Below, piece by piece: positions 47,230-59,070 of a stretch of 64,000 nucleotides of DNA (its first letter is position 1; the number at the start of each line of letters is the position of its first letter). The notes under the pieces were generated by a model, which saw nothing but the letters and a program-made list of their open reading frames with translations, searched no databases and was not told the DNA's origin. Made by a program: the position numbers and the translations under genes. This stretch comes from Isoetes taiwanensis (Eukaryota; Streptophyta; Lycopodiopsida; Isoetales; Isoetaceae), in the NCBI GenBank assembly GCA_021234155.1, contig JAJEKV010000015.1, forward strand, positions 7,538,822 to 7,602,821, read 5' to 3'.

Positions 47230-48534
47230 GGATGTCTTCTTGGCACCTTCACGACTAGGGCGGCGGCAGGGAAAGGGGCCGCCTCTATTCCTTGCTTTCG
47301 GCACTGCAGTGGTTGTAAATTTCTTCTGATTCATGATCTGATGGCTAGCAAAGAGTTTTGGGTATTTGGTTATTCAGATTCTGCCTCCATCCGCTTCCTT
47401 TTTCTGGTTTTTTTGAGCTTCTTCATGGCGGCCTCTTCAGCCTTCTCAGATAAACTGGCATCCAGCAGCCCATTCTTTTCTTCTTTGTCCTTTCTTATAA
47501 GGCATAATTCTTTTGGGGCTGGGCTGGCCTTTGCTTCCTCTTTTTTCTTTATGGATCCACACCGAAATGGCGCAGATTGCCTATAAGGTAGAGTAAATAA
47601 GATCTTGGGGGCTCGAGAGAAGATGCTTCAAATTTCTAGTTAATGGCATTTGTAATTCTTACTCCAGGTCTGTAATGCTAGAAGCCTTTCCCTTCATCTT
47701 GCTCTTTCCTACTAGCAGAAAGGTTTAGAGTTGACTCTTGAAAAAGAAGAAGAACAGATTAACCCGATTCTTCAGATTCATTGATAAGATATGGTCTGGG
47801 TCAGATTGCCGAGCTAGAGAATTTTTATGGGGGATGAGGCTTCTACGAGTATGGCGGTTGCAAGATGGCTTGATTTTATTAAAGCACTTGGTTCTCGCTT
47901 TCGAATCTTTGCTATGCTTGAGCGATTTTTCAAGTCTTGATGCTTGATTGCCACTGGTACTATTATGCCAAGAACTACATGTCTTCAAAATGCTTGATAT
48001 GCTTGGATGGCATCTTTGCTTATTCAAGTTCATGCTTGAGATTGCCAAACTTTGGTGGCGGGGCTTTGTATCTAGCCATTTTATGCCGCCTACACTTCTC
48101 GACAATGCGGCAAGATCTTTCCGTGCATACAATGTTGATTAATCAGAATGGATTAGTTTAAGGCCGTGGTAGCTTTTCCGAGCAATGTGGCGATTGTTTA
48201 TGATATTTCTTCATGTCTTTTCTCTTCATCTATACTCTTGCAAGAGGTGGACTACAGAGCATTCAGGGATATATTTGTAGCTTGAGGAAAATTTGTATTT
48301 GTCTCCCAGTAGTATTCTACTAGCTAGGAAGATGTTGATTCCGATCCTATAGTACTAGTTAGTTGGAAGAAGAGGTTGATATGAGTACTAAAGCTTCAAG
48401 TATTACATTCGATCCATAAGGGATCCTTTGTACTTCAAGGTTATCTCGATCCTTAAGGGATCTTTTTGATGTAATTCTTCCTATCTGAATACAAATTTTA
48501 TCTTTCCTTCAAAAAAAAAAAAAAAAAAAAAAAC
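47230..48534 (+). mobile_element. Poly(A)-tailed retroposon, copy 3
   Basis: Left CACTTGGAGG at 47220-47229, A23 at 48511-48533, right flank CACTTGGAGC at 48535-48544. The 5' 350 bp match copy 1 almost exactly. From about 47600 the sequence is heavily scrambled at CAG/CTG (for example CTCTGAG read as CTCGAG). That makes it look older than it is. Confidence 0.85.
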
Positions 48535-51500
48535 CACTTGGAGCAAATGTGATGAAGAGTGCAAGCTACGGGAGAAACATTGAAGACAATTTGGGCAATG
48601 CAAAGTTTGCATGGGTTGAGTTGGTGATGCTACAACAAAGGTCTCAAAGACCATGGGTCGGGTTGGTGATGCATTGCGACAAAGGCCTCACCATGGTCGA
48701 TGGTGATGCCATTGATAGTGACACCATGGTCGGGAAGGGCGGCTGCTCCATTCTTTGGGAGCACGACTCCGCACGGGAAAAGAATAGTCTTTGCATGCCG
48801 CCCACATGGATTTGAAATGCTGATTTTGAAGTCCATTTATATTGATGCATCTGAAGATCAAAACGTGGATACTGGTCATGCTCTGGATGATACATATAAT
48901 CTGCCAGTAGAGCATGTTTCTAAGTTACAGTGTTTTGTAGACCAAATTTTTGGAGCATAGATTTTGGAGCATCTCTACAAAGACACAAGTATGATTTACA
49001 TGTATTATGGGAGATAACTCTGCGGGGTAATGATGTGAATGTGTGTTTGCACATGAAGAAGGAGTGGTATAGAGGCAGAAAGTGAATATAGAGAATCCCA
49101 TGACTCTATTTTCTTCTGCAGCTCCTCAATTCGTGCTTTCACACGATCCGTCAACACTTTTGCGTTCATGATGATCTCCCTCATCTCAAATGTCCGTTTA
49201 GTAGCTCTCTCAAACAGATCATTTAGACTGCCTTCATTGTCCTTTACTGGAAGTAGCAGCATAGGACCCTCAGGAAATCAGCTATCAATCAAGCTCTCAG
49301 ACTCCACATCACGCATATTGGACGATGGAGGGAGGGATAATAGATACACTTGGAGGAGTTACAGATGAAGAGGACACAATAGAAACACTTGGAGGAGCAA
49401 CAGATGAAGAGTGCAAGTTACAGGAGAAACATTGAAGACAATGAGGGCAATGCACAGTTTGCATGGGTTGGGTTGGTGATGCCACAACAAAGGTCTCAGT
49501 GACCATGGGCTGGGTTGGTGATGCCGCGACAAAGGCCTCAACCATGGTCGATGGTGATGCCATTGAGAGTGACGCCATGGCTGGGAAGGGCGGCTGCTCC
49601 ATTGCTAGGAGCACGACTCCAGAAGGGGGAAAAGAATAGTGCTGCATGCCAGCCACGTGGATTTGAAATGCTGATTTTGAAGTCCATTTACATTGATGCA
49701 TCTAAAGATCAAAACGTGGATACTGGTCATGCTCTGGATGATACATATAATCTGCCAGTAGAGCATGTTTCTAAGTTACAGTTTTGTAGGCCAGATTTTT
49801 GGAGCATAGATTTTTGGAGCATCTCTACAGTACACAAGTCTGATTTTTGTGTATTATGGGAGATAACTCTCCGGGCACATTTTGGTAATGATGTGAATGT
49901 GTGTTTGCACATGGAGGAGGAGTGGTATAGAGGCAGAAAGTGAATACAGAGAATCCCATGACTCTGTTTTCTTCTACAACTCCTCAATTCGTGCTTTCAC
50001 ATGATCCATCAACACTTTTGTGTTCATGATGATCTCCCTCATCTCAAATGTCAGTTTAGTAGCTCTCTCAAACAGATCATTTAGACTGCCTTCATTGTCC
50101 TTTGCTGCAAGTAGCAGCATAGGACCCTCAGGAAACCAGTTATCAATCAAGCTCTCAGACTCCACATCACGCACATTGGACGATGGAGGGATCATAGATA
50201 CACTTGGAGGAGCAACAGATAAAGAGGACACAGTAGAAATACTTGGAGAAGCAACAGATGAAGAGTGCAAGATACAAGAGAAACATTAAAGACAATGAGG
50301 GCAATGCACAGTTTGCATGGGCTGGGTTGGTGATGCTGCAACAAAGGTCTCAGTGACCATGGGCTGGGTTGGTGATGCCGCGATAAAGGCCTCGACCATG
50401 GTTGATGGTGATGCCATTGAGAGTGACGCCATGGTCGGAAGGCGGCTGCTCCATTCTTTGGGAGCACGACTCGAGAAGGGGAAAAGAATAGTCTTTGCAT
50501 GCCGCCCACGTGGATTTGAAATGTTGATTTTGAAGTCCATTTACATTGATGCATCTGAAGATCAAAACGTGGATACTGGTCATGCTCTGGATGATACGTA
50601 TAATCTGCCAGTAGAGCATGTTTCTAAGTTACAATTTTGTAGATCAGATTTTTGAAGCATAGATTTTTGGAACATCTCTACAGTACACAAGTCTGATTTC
50701 TGTGTATTATGGGAGATAACTCTCCAGGCACATTTTGGTAATGATGTGAATGTGTGTTTGCATATGGAGGAGGAGTGGTACAGAGGCAGAAAGTGAATAC
50801 ATAGAATCCATGACTCTGTTTTCTTCTGCAGCTCCTCAATTTGTGCTTTCACACAATCCATCAATACTTTTGCGTCCATGATGATCTCACTCATCTCAAA
50901 TGTCAATTTAGTAGCTCTCTCAAACAGATCATTTAGACTGCCTTCATTGTCCTTTGCTGCAAGTAGCAGCATAGGACCCTCAGGAAACCAGTTATCAATC
51001 AAGCTCTCAGACTCCACATCACGCACATTGGACGATGGAGAGAGGGATAATAGATACACTTGGAGGAGCAACAGATGAAGAGTGCAAGCTACAGGAGAAA
51101 CATTGAAGACAATTTGGGCAATGCACAGTTTGCATGGGCTGGGTTGCAATGCTGCAAGAAAGGTCTCAGTGACCATGGGCTGGGTTGGTGATGCCGCGAC
51201 AAAGGCCTCAGCCATGGTCGATGGTGATGCCATTGATGTATATGAAGATCAAAACGTGGATACTGGTCATGCTTTGGATGATACATATAATCTGCCATTA
51301 GAGCATATTTATAAGTTACAGTTTTGTAGACCAGATTTTTGGAGCATAGACAGTACACAAGTCTGATTTCTGTGTATTATGGGAGATAACTCTCCGGCCA
51401 CATTTTATTAATGATGTAAATGTGTGTTTGCACATGAAGGTGGAGTGGTATAGAGGCGTAAAAGTGAATCTGAGAGAATCCCATGGTCGTTGTTTTCTTC

Positions 51501-54500
51501 TGATGCTACTCCTCAATTCGCGCTTTCACCGATGAATCAACACTTTTAAGTTCATGATGATCTCCTTCATCTCAAATGTCAGTTTAGTAGCTCTCTCAAA
51601 CAGATCATTTAGACTGCCTTCATTGTCCTTTGCTGCAAGTAGCAGCATAGGACCCTCAGAAAACCAGTTATCAATTAAGCTCTCAGACTCCACATCACGC
51701 ACATTGGACGATGGAGGGAGGGATAGTAGATACACTTGGAGGAGCAACAGATGAAGAGGACACAACGGATGAAGAGTGCAAGCTACAGGAGAAACATTGA
51801 AGACAATGAGGGAAATGCACAGTTTGCATGGGCTGGGTTGGTGATGCTGCAACAAAGGTCTCAGTGACCATGGGCTGGGTTGGTGATGCCGCGACAAAGG
51901 CCTCAGCCATGGTCGATGGTGATGCCATTGAGAGTGACGCCATGGCTGGGAAGGGCGGCTGCTCCATTGCTAGGAGCATGACTCCAGAAGGGGGAAAAGA
52001 ATAGTGCTGCATGCCAGCCACGTGGATTTGAAATGCTGATTTTGAAGTCCATTTACATTGATGCATCTAAAGATCAAAACGTGGATACTGGTCATGCTCT
52101 GGATGATACATATAATCTGCCAGTAGAGCATGTTTCTAAGTTACAGTTTTGTAGGCCAGAATTTTGGAGCATAGATTTTTGGAGCATCTCTACAGTACAC
52201 AAGTCTGATTTCTGTGTATTATGGGAGATAACTCTCCAGGCACATTTTGGTAATGATGTGAATGTGTGTTTGCATATGGAGGAGGAGTGGTACAGAGGCA
52301 GAAAGTGAATACAGAGAATCCATGACTCTGTTTTCTTCTGCAGCTCCTCAATTTGTGCTTTCACACAATCCATCAATACTTTTGCGTCCATGATGATCTC
52401 ACTCATCTCAAATGTCAATTTAGTAGCTCTCTCAAACAGATCATTTAGACTGCCTTCATTGTCCTTTGCTGCAAGTAGCAGCATAGGACCCTCAGGAAAC
52501 CAGTTATCAATCAAGCTCTCAGACTCCACATCACGCACATTGGACGATGGAGAGAGGGATAATAGATACACTTGGAGGAGCAACAGATGAAGAGTGCAAG
52601 CTACAGGAGAAACATTGAAGACACTTTGGGCAATGCACAGTTTGCATGGGCTGGGTTGCAATGCTACAAGAAAGGTCTCAGTGACCATGGGCTGGGTTGG
52701 TGATGCCGCGACAAAGGCCTCAGCCATGGTCGATGGTGATGCCATTCAGAGTGACGCCATGGCTGGGAAGGGCGGCTGCTCCATTGCTAGAAGCATGACT
52801 CCAGAAGGGGGAAACGAATAGTGCTGCATGCCAGCCACGTGGATTTGAAATGCTGATTTTGAAGTCCATTTACATTGATGCATCTAAAGATCAAAACGTG
52901 GATACTGGTCATGCTCTGGATGATACATATAATCTGCCAGTAGAGCATGTTTCTAAGTTACAGTGTTTTGTAGACCAAATTTTTGGAGCATAGATTTTGG
53001 AGCATCTCTACAAGACACAAGTATGATTTTTGTGTATTATGGGAGATAACTCTCCACATTTTGGTAATGATGTGAATGTGTGTTTGCACATGAAGGAGGA
53101 GTGGTATAGAGGCGAAAGTGAATATAGAGAATCCCATGACTCTGCTTTTCTTCTGCCAACTCCTCAATTGTGCTTTCACACGATCCATCAACACTTTTGT
53201 GTTCATGATGATCTCCCTCATCTCAAATGTCCGTTTAGTAGCTCTCTCAAACGGATCATTTAGATCGCTTTCATTGTCCTTTTACCGAAGTAGCAAACAT
53301 AGGACCCTCAGGAAATCAGCTATCAATCAAGCTCTCAGACTCCACATCACGCACATTGGACGATGGAGGGAGGGATAATAGATACACTTGGAGGAGTAAC
53401 AGATGAAGAGGACACAGTAGAAACACTTGGAGGAGCAACAGATGAAGAGTGCAAGTTATAGGAGAAACATTGAAGACAATGAGGGCAATGCACAGTTTGC
53501 ATGGGTTGGGTTGGTGATGCTACACAAAGGTCTCAGTGACCATGGGCTGGGTTGGTGATGCCGCGACAAAGGCCTCAGCCATGGTCGATGGTGATGCCAT
53601 TCAGAGTGACGCCATGGCTGGGAAGGGCGGCTGCTCCATTGCTAGGAGCATGACTCCAGAAGGGGGAAAAGAATAGTGCTGCATGCCAGCCACGTGGATT
53701 TGAAATGCTGATTTTGAAGTCCATTTACATTGATGCATCTGAAGATCAAAACGTGGATACTGGTCATGCTCTGGATGATACATATAATCTGCCAGTAGAG
53801 CATGTTTCTAAGTTACAGTTTTGTAGGCCAGAATTTTGGAGCATAGATTTTTGGAGCATCTCTACAGTACACAAGTCTGATTTCTGTGTATTATGGGAGA
53901 TAACTCTCCGGGCACATTTTGGTAATGATGTGAATGTGTGTTTGCACATGAAGGAGGAGTGGTATAGAGGCAGAAAGTGAATACAGAGAATCCCATGACT
54001 CTGTTTTCTTCTGCAGCTCCTCAATTCGTGCTTTCACACGATCCATCAACACTTTTGCGTTCATGATGATCTCCCTCATCTCAAATGTCCGTTTAGTAGC
54101 TCTCTCAAACAGATCATTTAGACTGCCTTCATTGTCCTGTGCTGCAAGTAGCAGCATAGAACCCTCAGGAAATCAGCTATCAATCAAGCTCTCAGACTCC
54201 ACATCACGCACATTGGACGATGGAGGGAGGGATAATAGATACACTTGGAGGAGAAGCAGATGAAGAGGACATAGTAGAAACACTTGGAGGAGCAACAGAT
54301 GAAGAGTGCAAGTTACAGGAGAAACATTGAAGACAATTTGGGCAATGCACAGTTTGCATGGGCTGGGTTGGTGATGCTGCAACAAAGGTCTCAGTGATCA
54401 TGGGCTGGGTTGGTGATGCCACGACAAAGGCCTCAGCCATGGTCGATGGTGATGCCATTGATGCATCTGACGATCAAAACGTGGATACTGGTCATGCTCT

Positions 54501-54999
54501 GGATGATACAGAGCATGTTTATAAGTTACAGTTTTGTAGACCAGATTTTTGGAGCATAGATTTTTGGAGCATCTCTACAGTACACAAGTCTGATTTCTGT
54601 GTATTATGGGAGATAACTCTCCGGGCACATTTTGTTAATGATGTGAATGTATGTTTGCACATGAAGGAGGAGTGATATAGAGGCAGAAAGTGAATACAGA
54701 GAATCCCATGACTCTGTTTTCTTCTGCAGCTCCTCAATTCGTGCTTTCACACGATCCATCAACACTTTTGCGTTCATGATGATCTCCCTCATGTCAAATA
54801 TCAGTTTACTAGCTCTCTCAAACAGATCATTTAGACTGCCTTCATTGTCCTTTGCTGCAAGTAGCAGCATAGGACCCTCAGGAAACCAGTTATCAATCAA
54901 GCTCTCAGACTCCACATCACGCACATTGGACGATGGAGGGATAATAGAAATACTTGGAGGAGCAACAGATGAAGAGGACACAGTAGAAACACTTGGAGG
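48535..54999. repeat. Array block 5: about eight monomers
   Basis: Spacings 863, 850, 676, 836, 817, 858 and 710 bp, opening with the same long-long-short pattern as block 3. Scrambled patches at 48540-48830, 50420-50510, 51460-51550 and 52980-53300. Confidence 0.9.
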
Positions 55000-56291
55000 G
55001 GATGTCTTCTTGGCGCCTTCACGACTAGGGCGGCGGCAGGGAAAGGGACCACCTCTATTCCTTGCTTTTGGCACTGCAGTGGTTGTAAATTTCTTCTGAT
55101 TCATGATCTGATGGCTAGCAAAGGGTTTTGGGTATTTGGTTATTCAGATTCTGCCTCCATCCGCTTCCTTTTTCTGGTTTTTTGAGCTTCTTCATGGCGG
55201 CCTCTTCAGCCTTCTCAGATAAACTGGCATCCAGCAGCCCATTCTTTTCTTCTTTGTCCTTTCTTATAAGGCATAATTCTTGTGGGGCTGGGCTGGCCTT
55301 TGCTTCCTCTTTTTTCTTTATGGATCCACACCGAAATGGCGCAGATTGCCTATAAGGTAGATTAAATAAGATGCAGGGCTCTGAGAGAAGATGCTTCAAA
55401 TTTCTAGTTAATTGGCAGCTGTAATTCTTACTCCAGGTCTGTAATGCTAGAAGCCTTTCCCTTCCTCTTGCTCTTTCCTACTAGCAGAAAGGTTTAGAGT
55501 TGACTCTTGAAAAAGAAGAAGAACAGATTAACCCGATTCTTCAGATTTGTTGATAAGATATGGTCTGGGTCAGATTGCCGAGCTAGGGAATTTTTATGCG
55601 GGATGAGGCTTCTACAGGTAGTATGGCAGTTGCAAGATGGCTTGATTTTATTAAAGCACTTGGTTCTGCTCAGGTACTGCTATGCTTAAGTAGTTTTTCA
55701 AGTACTGATGCTTGATTGGCCAAGAACCACATGTCTTCAAGTACTGATATGCTTGGATGGCATGCTGCTTATTCAAGTTCATGCTTGAGATTGCCAAACT
55801 TTTGGTGGCAGGGCTTTGTATCTAGCCATTTTATGCCGACTGCACTTCTCCTGACAATGCAGCATCTTTCCTGGTGCATACAATGTTGATTAATCTGTAG
55901 AATGGATTAGTTTTTGGAGCCGTGGTAGCTTTTCTGAGCAATGTGGCAGATTGTTTATGATATTTCTTCATGTCTTTTTCTCTTCATCTATACTCTTGCA
56001 AGAGGTGGACTACAGAGCATTCATGATATATTTGTAGCTTGAGGAAAATTTGTATTTGTCTCCTGTAGTATTCTACTAGCTAGGAAGATGTTGATTCTGA
56101 TCCTATAGTACTAGTTAGTTGGAAGAAGAGGTTGAGAAAATATATGAGTACTAAAGCTTCAAGTATTACATTCGATCCATAAGGGATCCTTTGTACTTCA
56201 AGGTTATCTGATCCTTAAGGGATCTTTTTGATGTAATTCTTCCTATCTGAATACAAATTTTATCTTTCCTTCAAAAAAAAAATTTAAAAAC
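55000..56291 (+). mobile_element. Poly(A)-tailed retroposon, copy 4
   Basis: Left CACTTGGAGG at 54990-54999 and right CACTTGGAGG at 56292-56301. The tail is short and interrupted (AAATTTAAAAA). It shares GGCGCC at its 5' end where the other copies read GGCACC, and the 23647 remnant reads GGCGCA. It has private small deletions near 55710 (GATTGGCCAAGAACC). Confidence 0.85.
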
Positions 56292-56834
56292 CACTTGGAG
56301 GAGCAACAGATGAAGAGTGCAAGCTACAGGAGAAACATTAAAGACAATTTGGGCAATGCACAGTTTGCATGGGTTGAGTTGGTGATGCTACAACAAAGGT
56401 CTCAGTGACCATGGGCTGGGTTGGTGATGCCGCGACAAAGGCCTCAGCCATGGTCGATGGTGATGCCATTGAGAGTGACGCCATGGCTGGGAAGGGCGGC
56501 TGCTCCACTGCTGGGAGCACGACTCCAGAAGGGGGAAAAGAATAGTGCTGCATGCCAGCCACGTGGATTTGAAATGCTGATTTTGAAGTCCATTTATATT
56601 GATGCATCTGAAGATCAAAACGTGGATACTGGTCATGCTCTGGATGATACATATAATCTGCCAGTAGAGCATGTTTCTAAGTTACAGTTTTGTAGACCAA
56701 TTTTTTGGAGCATAGATTTTGGAGCATCTCTACAGTACACAAGTATGATTTCTGTGTATTATGGGAGATAACTCTCCGGGCACATTTTGGTAATGATGTG
56801 AATGTGTGTTTGCACATGAAGGAGGAGTGGTATA
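56292..56834. repeat. Array block 6: last, truncated monomer
   Basis: Runs normally from the right target duplication to GTGGTATA, where the LTR starts. The expected next bases (GAGGCAGAAAG) are missing from the window, so the array may continue beyond the LTR element. Confidence 0.85.
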
Positions 56835-58495
56835 TGTGACGTCCCCTACTCATATACGGTGCACTCACCGTATACAAACAGGAGTTCATCCCCCATACCA
56901 GCTCCATGCTAATACAGGGCCCTCCACATGACACTGCAACCGCGGACGGGTTCGAAGTGGGAAGAGTGGAAGGGTCATTGCACCCCGTCTCCCTCAGGGC
57001 CTACCTAGCTGCGGAAGCGTAAACGTACATGTCAGTAGCACATACATCAACATCATATGACCATCACGAAGGATGGTCCTCCACATATCTGCATAGACAA
57101 AGATCAGCACATCACATAGGGAATCCTACCCAAGGCTCAGACTCAAAGGGATGACCGGCGGCTTGGTCTCCGTGAGTTCATTGCGCATGCAATTCATGGC
57201 AATGGATTTGGCTGGCATATGAACATGGCTTAGGGTTGTCCACTCCATCCGCCCCTCCTGTGCACACTTTGCAGAGTGGTCTGAAAAGTGTCGGGACCCG
57301 ACTGTAGCCCGCCGGATGCATAGCCAAAAGGGCTACTCCCCGGGCTTATCCTCCCGCCCATGGGGCGGTAGGGATCACTCCCTCGAGAGATCTACATGCC
57401 GACTCAAGGTGACTAGAGGGCCACCGCCTGTGTTCGAACCAACCCACTGGAAAGTGAACACCACTTCACGGGTGTCGAGCCCATGCCTTGCCCACACGCA
57501 GTGGCAAGCCATTGGACCTAGTCACAATGATCCCCGGTAGGCTTTACACACCAGAGGGATCGTTCAAGAGTCAGGACATGAACCTCCTTCTCGGCCGGTC
57601 CCCCTTCACCCACATCCCTGTGGCTCTTGTGCACAGCCGAATCTACAAGCAGTGCTAGAGAGGCTACTCTAGGAGCATCTACTACCAAGCTTGAAGTCTC
57701 TACCCCCCCTTCCCAATACAAGGAGTTCACAGAGATACATCATCCATATATATCACGTAAGAACTAAAGAACAAGATCTAATCTATATCATAGAGTTAGG
57801 TTCTTTAGTTAGAATCTGCTATCTAGAGTTCTAGAGGGCTGCTATGGGCAATTTAAGAGGCTAAACCTACTGATTCGATGGCTGAAATGGGGTTTAGACT
57901 ACTAAATTGCCTAAATACCTGATCCTTGAGTTCCTCCTCCTGACCTGAACTCGACCATCCCAATAAAATGCTCGAATCAAGGAAAACTAATGATGCACTT
58001 CTCTCGCATTTGTTCGGGAGGCGGTTTTGGCTCTTGAGGCAGCCAAAAGCGAGCTCTAAAACCCTAGAAACGAAAATGGGCAAGTTAGGGTTCTCCTACT
58101 TAAATAGACAAGGGGGTTGGCTAGGGTTTCCAATTATCCCCTTTAGGCATGTGGGATAATTGGGAATGGGCCCACTTGCCTTTAATGGCTAGGTGGCCAA
58201 ATGTGCCCACATGGAAATGTGTGCACCCAATTAATGTGTACATTGGAAAATGTGCACATTAATTGCACACTTGGGTATGGCCCACTTGGCATCAAGTGGC
58301 CACATGGAAATGTGTGCCCACATTAATGTGTACATTGGAAAATGTGCACATTAATACTAATGCACATTCTTAGCAAGTTGCCCCCTAGGGGCTACCCACT
58401 TGGCTATACGTCGCCGGTCGGGGTGGGTAATGCTGCGGATTTAGGCAAGATATCGATACGCCCCGGGACCGTATAATCGTGGCCGGAACGTCACA
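56835..58495 (-). repeat. LTR of family 2 (3' LTR of a minus-strand element, 1661 bp)
   Basis: Plus-strand ends are TGTGACGTCCCC and GGAACGTCACA, giving the inverted termini TGTGACGT/ACGTCACA. It is inserted in the final monomer. It contains two copies of a segment with CACATGGAAATGTGTG and TTAATGTGTACATTGGAAAA (58207-58256 and 58303-58353). The related, older copy is at 5892-6528 and 12403 onward. Confidence 0.85.
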
Positions 58496-58510
58496 TTCTC
58501 CCCACCTTGA
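58496..58510 (-). other. Polypurine tract of the minus-strand element
   Basis: On the minus strand AAGGTGGGGAGAA directly precedes the LTR start TGTGACG, with ATGCTGCGGACAGCATC just upstream. This arrangement is typical of plant Ty3/gypsy elements and fixes the orientation. A second AAGGTGGGGAGA lies 38 bp further upstream on the minus strand. Confidence 0.75.
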
Positions 58511-58577
58511 AATGATGCTGTCCGCAGCATCGTGGGTCTCCCCACCTTGGAATCTTCCTAACCTGCAATCAACCTTA

Positions 58578-59070
58578 AGGTAATATTTTTAAATCATTAT
58601 TACGCCATTACATTATCAAATAAGTTGTCAATTCGTAACTTCTACTAAAACAAGGTACTTATTAGTTTCTATCATCACGACATTTAGTTTATCACAATTT
58701 AACACTTTCATATATAATTATTATTTAAGGTACTCTTCATTCCTTGCAACACATTCCAACAAAATTTGTGTTGCAGGTCTTCGCACTTTAAAATCCTGCA
58801 TTAATTTTTACAATATCTATAATTACATACTTACTATCTTAATTATTAGAATTACTCTAAGGTAATGTTTAAGACATTACTATTTCATTATCCCATTAAC
58901 TTATCACATCATAACTTAATCCACGCAAGGTAATTATTAACTTTACTTAATACAACATTTAAGTTAATCAAAGTTTATCAATTTCATACAAAATTTACAC
59001 TTCTAAGGTACTCTTCATCCCTTGCAACACATTATACAAAATTTTGTGTTGCAAGCCTTCGTAGCTCGAC
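58578..59070. repeat. Imperfect ~280-bp tandem duplication with hairpins
   Basis: 58578-58790 and 58863-59070 share AAGGTAAT, TTAAGGTACTCTTCAT or CTAAGGTACTCTTCAT, CCTTGCAACACATT and TTTGTGTTGCA(G/A)G. Each copy ends in a stem: CTTGCAACACA pairs with TGTGTTGCAAG at 59021-59055 (loop about 13 nt), with a less perfect version near 58743-58780. Confidence 0.7.

Larger units (their letters stand above)
15746..56834. repeat. 41-kb tandem array of a ~0.83-kb monomer with higher-order structure
   Basis: The same monomer recurs head to tail about 40 times. Using the phrase TATCAATCAAG as anchor, copies lie near 16455, 17291, 18041, 18840, 19678, 20520, 21348, 22178, 23548, 24478, 25330, 26020, 26879, 27726, 28413, 30571, 31431, 32283, 32992, 33840, 34688, 35545, 36262, 37106, 37793, 42546, 43404, 44263, 44935, 45769, 46434, 47120, 49278, 50141, 50991, 51667, 52503, 53320, 54178 and 54888 (some as TATCAATTAAG or with one change). 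Spacing is 0.82-0.86 kb or 0.67-0.72 kb, apart from insertions. Each monomer contains two internal 42-bp tandem duplications: GGAGGAGCAACAGATGAAGA and GGGCTGGGTTGGTGATGC repeats. Not a satellite family I know. Confidence 0.97.

Noticed and set aside
15746-56834. CRISPR array or bacterial repeat cluster
   Set aside because: The period is about 0.83 kb with no short identical repeats separated by unique spacers, and the surroundings are plant retroelements.
15746-56834. Ribosomal DNA intergenic spacer array
   Set aside because: No 18S, 5.8S, 25S or 5S rRNA sequence is recognisable in the window.
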